DNA from: Candidatus Zixiibacteriota bacterium
GTDB lineage: Bacteria > Zixibacteria > MSB-5A5 > JAABVY01
Direction of reading: 5' to 3'
Length of the DNA stretch: 39,541 bases
Assembly: GCA_011056555.1 (NCBI GenBank)
Contig: DSEQ01000043.1
Coordinates: forward strand, 1-39,541
Positions 1-7,159 of this stretch are shown here, in pieces (positions within the stretch are counted from its first letter, which is position 1; every line of letters begins with the position of its first letter). A model generated the notes under the pieces. The model did not search any database. It had not been told where the DNA came from and saw nothing but the letters and a program-made list of their open reading frames with translations. Made by a program: the position numbers and the translations under genes.

Positions 1-1
1 C

Positions 2-1423
2 ATTTTTGACGGTATAACCCATGCAATCGAATATGACGCCTTTTTGCCTACACATTTTACATTTGCAGAGCGTTCCACTGTCTGCAACCTGGATGGCGAC
101 CCGGCTCTCGAGATTGTATACGGGGCGATTGATTATAACGTAACGCAGAGCTCTAATGTCTATGTTCTGGATGGAATTACTCATGAATTGGAAAATGTTT
201 GGGGAGAAGCAGGATTCTTCCGCACCGCTACTGTTGGTGATGTTGATGGTGACGGCCTTGATGAGTATATAATCGGGCATGCTTACGGACTTTCGGTCGG
301 GGATGCCAAGCAGATTAAGGTGTATGATGCTGACTGGTTAGAAAAATGGTCATATACTCTGCCCCCGCAACCTTTTTACGGTGTTGGCCCAATCGCTCTA
401 GGTGATGTGGATGGCGATCAGATCGATGAAATCGTGGCTGGTGTGGCTGATAATACCTGGTCAGGTTATATCTGCATTATCGATGGCCAATCCCAATCTT
501 TGATTTGGCAGCGTGATGGTGTGCATATCCCTGAAACATCATGCTTCGGCGACGTTAATAATGACTCCAGACCGGAGCTTTGCATCGGTTATGCCCAATC
601 GACAAGTAGCGGATACATGGAAATCTTCTTAATTGATACGCCTGTTTTGGTTAACCTTGACATCAAACCCGGCTCCTGTCCGAATGCTTTGAATGTGAAG
701 CCTTATCAGACTCAGGCGTTAGCTGCTGACAATACATTTGCTAAGCTAATCAGTGATGTTGATCGCAGGCCCAAAGCTGTGATATCGGTCGCCATATTAG
801 GTACGGCTGACTTTGATGTTTCTCAAATCGATCCCTCCACTCTTCTGCTTGAAGGCGTGCCGATATTACGGTGGAGCCTGGAGGATGTCGGTACTCCGGT
901 CGGTCCAGATGCCGAAGAATGCGAATGCAATGATCTTGACGGTGACGGTTACATGGATTTAACGCTGAAGTTCGATAAAGAAGCTATTGTCAATGCTCTG
1001 GGAGAGGTCTATGACGGCGATATAATTGCCTTGACCATAACTGGGCAGCTCTATGATGGCACTGAAATTGAGGGAACTGATTGCGTCTTGATTCGGGCCA
1101 AAGATGAGATGGCTGACATATTTGCACGCTCATCAGAAATGCCTGAGACATTCTCACTCGGTCAGAACTATCCCAATCCCTTCAATCCTGAAACTGAAAT
1201 CAGTTACAACATCCCTGAAGCCTGCAATGTTACCCTGGATATTTACAACATAAAAGGTCAAAAAGTGGCCACGCTAGTTGAGGGTTATAAGGATGCCGGT
1301 TCATACATAGTGAAATGGAATAGCAGAGGCGCTAACGGCCATCAGGTGGCCTCGGGCATTTATTTCTACAGGCTGACAGCAGGAGAACTCACAAAGACAA
1401 TGAAAATGGTGCTTATGAAATAG
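2..1423 (+). CDS. Secreted FG-GAP/VCBS-repeat protein with C-terminal sorting domain (5' truncated)
   Basis: The reading frame is open to the left edge, where it encodes 'FDGITHA', a copy of the motif 'LDGITHE' about 45 codons later, so the gene starts outside the window. Three FG-GAP/VCBS-type calcium-binding units are visible: 'GDVDGDGLDEYIIG' near 240, 'GDVDGDQIDEIVAG' near 402 and 'GDVNNDSRPELCIG' near 549; these repeats form beta-propellers. A second module from about 650 to 1100 begins 'LDIKPGSCPN' and has a 'VAILGTADFDV' core, seen in many secreted proteins of this group. The last roughly 85 residues start 'QNYPNPFNPET' and match the type A (Por/type IX secretion) sorting domain with a FlgD-like Ig fold. 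The protein is therefore expected to be exported and surface-attached or released. Its substrate or partner cannot be read from the sequence. Confidence 0.9.
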   Translation: MFDGITHAIEYDAFLPTHFTFAERSTVCNLDGDPALEIVYGAIDYNVTQSSNVYVLDGITHELENVWGEAGFFRTATVGDVDGDGLDEYIIGHAYGLSVGDAKQIKVYDADWLEKWSYTLPPQPFYGVGPIALGDVDGDQIDEIVAGVADNTWSGYICIIDGQSQSLIWQRDGVHIPETSCFGDVNNDSRPELCIGYAQSTSSGYMEIFLIDTPVLVNLDIKPGSCPNALNVKPYQTQALAADNTFAKLISDVDRRPKAVISVAILGTADFDVSQIDPSTLLLEGVPILRWSLEDVGTPVGPDAEECECNDLDGDGYMDLTLKFDKEAIVNALGEVYDGDIIALTITGQLYDGTEIEGTDCVLIRAKDEMADIFARSSEMPETFSLGQNYPNPFNPETEISYNIPEACNVTLDIYNIKGQKVATLVEGYKDAGSYIVKWNSRGANGHQVASGIYFYRLTAGELTKTMKMVLMK

Positions 1424-1444
1424 TTCCCCGAAAGGGGTTGGATA

Positions 1445-1475
1445 CTTCCGGCTTTGGGGCTATAGCAGCCGGAAG
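1445..1475. other. Inverted repeat after the FG-GAP gene
   Basis: A perfect 9-bp inverted repeat (CTTCCGGCT and AGCCGGAAG, 13-nt loop) lies 22 nt after the stop codon. No T-run follows it. It may be an mRNA 3' stabilising hairpin or the upstream half of the terminator next to it. Confidence 0.55.
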
Positions 1476-1488
1476 ATGTCCATAATAA

Positions 1489-1516
1489 AAGCCGGCGGTG
1501 GCAACATCGCCGGCTT
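1489..1516 (+). terminator. Rho-independent terminator (probable)
   Basis: A GC-rich 9-bp stem (AAGCCGGCG and CGCCGGCTT, 10-nt loop) has A residues before it and a T-rich tail after it (TTCTTAATATT). It sits 65 nt after the FG-GAP gene. The A-rich left side could allow it to work in both directions. Confidence 0.65.
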
Positions 1517-2003
1517 CTTAATATTACCGGTGAAATATGATATGGCTTACGCCGTTCAGAATTTTACAGAGCCTAAAACTCACCGGCTATGACCGAATAA
1601 CTGAGGATAAATCTCGGCAGTTGGTCACCACCTTCTTGTGATATCGTACAAACAATCGAGCAGTTCAAATTAAAACCGTGAGACAAATAAACACCTTTAT
1701 CTGTGACCGTGTCAGAGACCGGACAGGAGACTTCCATCATTTGTTGTTGACGGTGATTTGAATAAATGGCCATATTTATGTTTGCCTGATTTGTGGTGGA
1801 GTATATGTATACAAGAATCATCCATATTGATATCATGGGTCCGATTATTCAGCTTCGACCTCTTGCACAGTCTTGCGGGGAGCTGCAAGTACTTTTCGCG
1901 CAAATAGAAACAATGTTTCGGCGGCTGCCCAGCGAGTCAATCCGGCGAGAAATGGAAATCTCTCGTGTAAGGTAAAACGGCATTGTGACAAAACAGCGAC
2001 ACT
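1517..2003. other. Gene-poor spacer
   Basis: Only short overlapping frames without good ribosome-binding sites are present. The longest, 87 codons on the minus strand (1573-1836), has no recognisable motif. No RNA gene or repeat was recognised apart from an 11-bp direct repeat, TTGTGACAAAA, at 1983-1993 and 2377-2387 that flanks the sigma-factor frame. Confidence 0.4.
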
Positions 2004-2366
2004 ATGAGTCTATACTTTCAGACAAATGAAGCAGCCAGGGGCCTGTCTCAGCTTTGCGATGAGGAATTGGTCCTGAACTGCAAATATGAGCTACCCTACG
2101 AAACGCGGTCCTTCCGGGTATTGATGGAGCGATATCAGAGGCGGGTTCAACTAAAAGCCGAGTCCATGCTTGGCAACTCTGAAGATGCGAAAGATATGAC
2201 ACAGGAGATATTTCTAAAGGTATACAGGAGCATCGGTAAGTTCGGGATGAAATCCTCATTTTCGACCTGGCTTTACATAATAACTGTGAACACCTGCCTG
2301 AATCTGATCGATAAACGCAATCGAAATCCCCAATGGTGGCTGACCGAAGATATCGATACCCAGTAG
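2004..2366 (+). CDS. ECF-type sigma factor reduced to region 2
   Basis: The 120 residues carry a recognisable sigma-70 region 2. It includes 'FRVLMERYQRR' near residues 34-44, the core-binding segment 'SEDAKDMTQEIFLKVYRSI' near 58-76, and 'STWLYIITVNTCLNLIDKR' near 87-105, which corresponds to the -10 recognition helix. Group 4 (ECF) factors normally run to about 170-200 residues with a region 4 helix-turn-helix for the -35 box. Here a TAG follows region 2, and none of the frames I translated downstream restores region 4. It may be a pseudogene, or a short factor that pairs with a separate region 4 protein. The ATG at 2004 has no clear Shine-Dalgarno sequence, so the start is uncertain. The next genes encode outer-membrane proteins, but no regulatory link can be shown. 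Confidence 0.75.
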   Translation: MSLYFQTNEAARGLSQLCDEELVLNCKYELPYETRSFRVLMERYQRRVQLKAESMLGNSEDAKDMTQEIFLKVYRSIGKFGMKSSFSTWLYIITVNTCLNLIDKRNRNPQWWLTEDIDTQ

Positions 2367-2648
2367 GTTCAGTGTGTTGTGACAAAAAACGCTTGCCTCG
2401 GAGGTACAAATTAGTTATATAGAAGGTTTGGTATTTGTTCAGAGATACAAAAAGGTGCAAAAGGGAAGCTCGGGTTAAATTACTCAGGAAGTAACGCAGC
2501 CCTCTGTAAATGGATTCTACCTCAATTCCCCGGAATATGCAACTTGAAGAGAGCATGGTGACCTGTTGTCTCCCCGCTGTTCATAGCGAATTTGATAAGG
2601 GAGTTAATATAGAAGAAGAAAGGAAACAACAATAAGAAAGGTGAGAAT

Positions 2649-3179
2649 ATGAAATTTGTTAAAACGAGTTTGCTGATCGCCATGTGCGTCTGCATTCTTG
2701 CGGGCGCTGGATGGTCACAGTCAAATGAAAGTGATGCCGCCAAGGGTTTTGGGCTGCGTGCCGGATACGGTACTAATCCGGATCAGTTTGTCTTCGGGGC
2801 CCAGGCGGTTCTGGGGGAAACGCTCGGATTTATGCGCTTCGCCCCCAGTATTGATCTGGGATTCGGCGATGACATGACGACATACCTCTTTAACGCTGAC
2901 TTCCGAGTTTTGTCGTTTTCTCCGCCAGGCAGCCCTGCCAGCCTGTATGCGGGCACGGGAATGTCGGTGGCGGTTCTGGATTTTAGCGACAACGGGAGCG
3001 ACACCGAGATTGGGCTCAATATCCTGGCCGGTCTGACATTTCCGATGGGAAGCGAACATGAATACAATCTGGAAACCCGCTTTGGCTTTGGAGACCTGCC
3101 GGAACTGAGGATACTGTTCGGCATCATGCTGGGGACGAGATCCAAATCGAGTTCTCAGACGGTCGAGATAAAAATGTAA
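2649..3179 (+). CDS. Small outer-membrane beta-barrel protein
   Basis: This 176-residue protein begins with a clear signal peptide (residues 1-23, 'LLIAMCVCILAGAGWSQ', cleavage after WSQ). The mature part alternates hydrophobic and polar residues in short glycine-rich strands ('FGLRAGYGT', 'SLYAGTGMSV', 'EIGLNILAGLTF', 'ILFGIMLGT'), as in OmpX/OmpW-sized beta-barrels. The start ATG is preceded by AAGAAAGGTGAG, a good ribosome-binding site. It lies 282 nt after the sigma fragment and about 80 nt before the giant barrel protein on the same strand, so co-transcription with the latter is possible. No enzyme motif is present. A structural or transport role in the outer membrane is inferred from the fold alone. 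Confidence 0.75.
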   Translation: MKFVKTSLLIAMCVCILAGAGWSQSNESDAAKGFGLRAGYGTNPDQFVFGAQAVLGETLGFMRFAPSIDLGFGDDMTTYLFNADFRVLSFSPPGSPASLYAGTGMSVAVLDFSDNGSDTEIGLNILAGLTFPMGSEHEYNLETRFGFGDLPELRILFGIMLGTRSKSSSQTVEIKM

Positions 3180-3259
3180 ATGATTTGACAGGCTTTGTGT
3201 CATCTTAGACCAAGAATTTGTACGATAAAGTGAAGATCGAAGGGAGACAGTATTTTCTT

Positions 3260-6082
3260 ATGGAAAAAACTATATACTTTAAATGTACTAATGGGGATTC
3301 AACCGGGAGAAAATCCCCGCTGCAAATTGGAAAATTATGCAGATTCGCCTTGATCGGCATGATAATATCGTTTTTGCTATTACCTCCGGCATTTTCCCAG
3401 ACTAATAGCTGGCAGGAGGTAAGATATTCTCTCTCACCGGTCGTCACCGGGATCGCATGGAACAGCGACCTGAACCTGAAAAACGGATTATTATACGGTG
3501 GCAAACTCGGAATAGACTTCGGTGCACTGATTGGCCTGGAGGCATTTTACGTGACCAGCGGAAATCTCTGGACCGAATTTTCCGAAACTGGACTGCTCGA
3601 TACCGCTGGCCTCGCCGTCAGCGATCAGCGGGTCAAAGTGAGACGGTATGGTGGCGACCTGATCATCAAATTACCTTCCGGCCGGTTCGCGCCCTTTGTG
3701 AAAGCAGGCGGGGGTGTTATCCGGTTCGAGCCTGAATCCGGAGAAAATGTTGAGGAGATCGATGTGAGGATTGGCGCAGGACTTGATTTCATATTCTCAA
3801 GTCGGTTGCGAACCCGGGCCTGGGTGGAGATGAACCGCTTTCGTCTCGACAGGTACTCGCTGGCACCGGGAGGTGTCACAAGCGGGCAGTATCCTGCCGA
3901 CCCGGATGCCGATAAAATCCGCAACAACTTCTCGATTGGACTCAGTCTCGACTACGCCATAGGCCAGAGTCGCTTTGGCGCACCAAAATCTGATGAGAAA
4001 CTCCGCCCGTTTTCAGCCCTGGAACTTGAACCATTGCTGGGAAGGCTTGACTTTGATGATTCACAACTGGGGATTGTAACTGTGGGCGGCGCTCGTATCG
4101 GAGGAGAGCTCAATCCCTGGGTCGGCTGGGGACTGTACTACTGGCACGCCCTGGAGTCCGACCTCTCCGACACCCGGCCGCTCCAAAGCTATGGCGGGGA
4201 AGCACGCTTCAGTCTGGCCTCCAAGACCGGACCACAGCCGCATGTAATCATCGGAGTTGGCCAGCTCGATTTCCGCTCAGGTTTTATCGATTCCGACAGC
4301 CTCGGGCCGGATGACAGAACCGCATTCATCCTGGGAGCCGGTGTTCGCGCTGAGGTTTTCCGGGGCATGCAGCTCAACATCAGTGTCCGCGATCTCATGT
4401 ATGACAAACAGCACCTTGAGGAAGTTTCCGGCGTTGATGAAATCAGCCATAACTGGCTTTTCTCGGGCGGACTCGTATTCGGCATCGGGGGCCGCGGCAG
4501 GGCTGAAAAACCGAAAGCGCCGGAAGTCATGCCTGCCGAATACAGCACTCCCCGGGTTGAGGCACAGGAAGACACTGCGGCACTTTTGGCCCCTGAACAG
4601 GAACCCGTCGATACGACAGTTGAAAAAAGTCAGGATGTTACCGATGTAAGCCAGCGCGGTTACATTTCAGATGAGAAAATCGTCATCCCGGTGCCGCTTG
4701 AAGGTGAAATATATATACGCTACGGGGAGCCCTCTCATGATGTCGAGAAAACCGTAAAGGAGATTCTTGTCCCGCAACCGGAGATTCAGGTAGATAGCTC
4801 CGGTCCGGAAATCGTGGCCCCTGAAGCTGAGCCATCCGATACAACGAGCGTGCCTGCAGCACCGGTTCCGCCGGACACGGCTCTATCGGCTCCCGCCGTA
4901 CCACGGACAGAACAGGCCCCGCCCCCGGTTTCGCGGAGTGAACTGGATTCGCTGATGAATGCCCTCAGGTCAGATATAAGTGCAATGCTTGAGGAGCAGG
5001 CGTCCAGGCAGGATACTATGACAACCGACACAGCGGTTGCCGACGATTCTGTTGTTACTGCACTGAAGAGAGAGCTGGAGGCTTCAGAGCAGGAACGCAG
5101 GCGGCTCGATTCGCTGCTGAGTGTGCAGGCCCATGCCGTCGAACCGGCACCGGATACTGTCTCGGAGCAGCGGATTCAGAAGGCCATTGCTGAACAGGTA
5201 GCAGCCGAACTGGCAGCAAGGCAGGGAGAAACAGAGAAAGACATCACTCAGGATGACCTTCAGAATATGATGGCCGAATTGACGGCTCGCATGGATTCGA
5301 TAACATCCCAACGCGCCGCTCTCGATTCAGCCCGGCTTCGAGATCAGCTCCAGCTTGAGATCGTCAGACAGACCAAAAGCCAGGAAGAGTTTCAGCAAGC
5401 CATGGAAGAGTTCATGGAACGGTACGATGAGCGTCAGGAGGACAGAGAAGCTGAGACTCCTACCGTAATCTTGACGCAGCCTGCCCCCTCCACGCATGTG
5501 ATCGAAAGCGAAACGCCTTCTATTATTACTGTAAAACCGGATACACAGTATGTTGCTGTAAGCGACACGGTGGAAGAAAAGCCGACTGCTCCCGTATCCG
5601 GTCTTGATGTCCGTGAAGCTTCCGAGAAAAATAACTTCGTCGATCTCCGGCCGACCGCATATTTCGGCTTCGGGTTGGAAAGACCTAAACAATTCGTGCT
5701 TGGGGGCCGCCTGGACTTTGGACCGATTACTTCCAGGGAAGAACGGTTGCGGCTGGTTCCGGAGTTTGCACTGGGGTTGGGTGGCGGAGGAGTTTCCGTT
5801 ATGGCCGTTATGAATGCCCAGTATGATATTACCGACATCGAGGCGGGCGATTATATTCTCGTTCCCTATGCCCGCATGGGACTCGGTGTGCTGGGTCTTA
5901 GCAAAGATATCTCGGATAAAGGCACAGATGCTGTGTTCAACTTGACGTACGGAGTCAGAATAGACTTCGGGGAAACAGGCTTGCTCCGAGGCATAGGTTC
6001 GCCCGGCATGTTCATCGAGCATCAGATAATCGACCTGTTCGACTTCAACAGGCTGGTGCTGGGTCTCCAGTGGTTACCGTAG
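3260..6082 (+). CDS. Giant outer-membrane protein with three barrel-like segments and a coiled-coil linker
   Basis: The ATG at 3260 is preferred because AGGGAG lies upstream; a TTG at 3218 in the same frame has no ribosome-binding site. The product has 940 residues. After a signal-like segment near residues 28-48 ('LIGMIISFLLLPPAFSQ') come two glycine-rich beta regions (about 50-235 and 245-420). A low-complexity Pro/Ala/Glu stretch follows, then a charged coiled coil (about 600-730). The last about 155 residues form a third beta region ending 'LVLGLQWLP', where the terminal aromatic stretch is typical of outer-membrane barrels. No OmpA-type peptidoglycan-binding motif is visible. The order barrel-barrel-linker-barrel is unusual; a role in envelope spanning or scaffolding is inference. 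Gene 2649-3179 upstream may be in the same transcript. Confidence 0.75.
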   Translation: MEKTIYFKCTNGDSTGRKSPLQIGKLCRFALIGMIISFLLLPPAFSQTNSWQEVRYSLSPVVTGIAWNSDLNLKNGLLYGGKLGIDFGALIGLEAFYVTSGNLWTEFSETGLLDTAGLAVSDQRVKVRRYGGDLIIKLPSGRFAPFVKAGGGVIRFEPESGENVEEIDVRIGAGLDFIFSSRLRTRAWVEMNRFRLDRYSLAPGGVTSGQYPADPDADKIRNNFSIGLSLDYAIGQSRFGAPKSDEKLRPFSALELEPLLGRLDFDDSQLGIVTVGGARIGGELNPWVGWGLYYWHALESDLSDTRPLQSYGGEARFSLASKTGPQPHVIIGVGQLDFRSGFIDSDSLGPDDRTAFILGAGVRAEVFRGMQLNISVRDLMYDKQHLEEVSGVDEISHNWLFSGGLVFGIGGRGRAEKPKAPEVMPAEYSTPRVEAQEDTAALLAPEQEPVDTTVEKSQDVTDVSQRGYISDEKIVIPVPLEGEIYIRYGEPSHDVEKTVKEILVPQPEIQVDSSGPEIVAPEAEPSDTTSVPAAPVPPDTALSAPAVPRTEQAPPPVSRSELDSLMNALRSDISAMLEEQASRQDTMTTDTAVADDSVVTALKRELEASEQERRRLDSLLSVQAHAVEPAPDTVSEQRIQKAIAEQVAAELAARQGETEKDITQDDLQNMMAELTARMDSITSQRAALDSARLRDQLQLEIVRQTKSQEEFQQAMEEFMERYDERQEDREAETPTVILTQPAPSTHVIESETPSIITVKPDTQYVAVSDTVEEKPTAPVSGLDVREASEKNNFVDLRPTAYFGFGLERPKQFVLGGRLDFGPITSREERLRLVPEFALGLGGGGVSVMAVMNAQYDITDIEAGDYILVPYARMGLGVLGLSKDISDKGTDAVFNLTYGVRIDFGETGLLRGIGSPGMFIEHQIIDLFDFNRLVLGLQWLP

Positions 6083-6122
6083 ATTGTGACGGCAGACAGT
6101 TTACAGGGCAAGAGAATCAACT

Positions 6123-6525
6123 ATGAAAGTACTGGTTTCCGTAGCAGGATCACAGCCGGCTGAACATTCGCTCAAGTATGTTGTGTGCATAGCTCGCAAA
6201 CTAAACTCCGATTTAGCCGTGCCATACATACACACCAACTCGAATATCGCATTCGATGCTCAGGATGCATTCGGCGTATTCGCGAAAGCCGGAGACGAAC
6301 ATAGTCTTAATGTTCAATCGAGAATCCGATGTGGCTCCATGTTAAACAAATTTTTTATTCGTAGCGGAGAACGGAGATTTTGCTCTCATAATAACCGGTC
6401 CTTGCCTGAGTGTCTCCCTGGAATACTTTGTCAGTTCGAAGGTTCTCCAATCTTCTCAAAAAGCTAACCAGATCCGGAGGAACCGCGTCAAACGCGGCCT
6501 CCGGCCTCGGGCATGGCCAGGTTAA
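6123..6525 (+). pseudogene. Universal stress protein (UspA family) relic, frameshifted
   Basis: The N-terminus 'MKVLVSVAGSQPAEHSLKY' followed by 'ARKLNSDLAVPYIH' matches the first strand and helix of UspA proteins, where the usual form is 'MKVLVSVDGS'. The matching C-terminal part is not in this frame but one nucleotide over, from about 6367: 'NGDFALIITGPCLSVSLEYF', then 'VSSKVLQSSQ', corresponding to the UspA 'LIVMGSxGxS...GSVSxKVL' region. That second frame has a stop near 6343 (TAA), so the gene carries at least one frameshift and a stop. The glycine motif of the nucleotide-binding loop is also degraded. It stands alone downstream of the giant barrel protein. It is most likely dead, though an assembly error could explain part of the damage. 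Confidence 0.7.
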
Positions 6526-6655
6526 CGGGACAGTCAAGCCCGGCGCGCCTGTCGTATTGGGAAAAAAGTCATACGCTGTCCAAATTAACCAATACATTGC
6601 GGCTTTCAGCAGCTATCAAGTGCCCGGCCGAAGTCTTGTCCCCCCACCTCTTTGA

Positions 6656-7070
6656 TCAGATACTCCATAATTGTGAAATCACTATTAACAGAGATATATC
6701 AAGATGGCCACCACCATTCAAGTCAGCTGATATTATTTGCACAGGTGCGGGGCCTACGCCATAATCTTGGCGATTATGCAGTGTACCAGTCCCGTCATTC
6801 AGCCATACCGATACATACGCCTCCCCCATTATTTAAAGCTGCAACATCGAGACAATTATCGCCATATAAATCAACCGGCAAGATGCGTGTTGGATTATGG
6901 CCCCGCAAATGAATTTCTTGGGTCAAGAAACTACCGCTTCCATCTTTCTTTAAAATAGAACAGCTATAGTAGTGATATTCTGCAGACAATAGATCATTCT
7001 TTCCTTCATTATCAATATCTGCAACTACGACCTGTCTTGGCCAGGGCTCCGATACCAGTATTCCATAAAA
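6656..7070 (-). pseudogene. FG-GAP/VCBS-repeat gene relic
   Basis: Read on the minus strand from 7070, the frame gives 'PRQVVVADIDNEGKNDLLSA', a typical VCBS repeat, followed by 'RILPVDLYGDNCLDVAALNN'. It then hits a stop at 6795-6797. An overlapping frame starting at 6799 continues the same repeat pattern, 'NDGTGTLHNRQDYGVGPAPV' then 'IISADLNGGGHLDIS', down to a stop at 6656. The start is missing as well (an in-frame TAA precedes residue 1). At least two disabling changes are therefore present. Intact versions are large secreted proteins such as the one at the left edge of this window. No function is expected from the remnant. Confidence 0.7.
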
Positions 7071-7159
7071 TTATCAGAAAATAACCACAGCCGTGATTTT
7101 AGCACTTCCGGCAGAGGGGTTATGGTCCTGGAAATCTCACATACCCGCGGAAACTCTAT

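Noticed and set aside
1573..1836. 87-codon minus-strand frame in the left spacer
   Set aside because: No Shine-Dalgarno sequence, no motif, and overlapping frames on both strands of similar length.
6483..6497. CCGCGT-CAA-ACGCGG hairpin as a terminator
   Set aside because: A short stem without a T-run, inside the UspA relic region.
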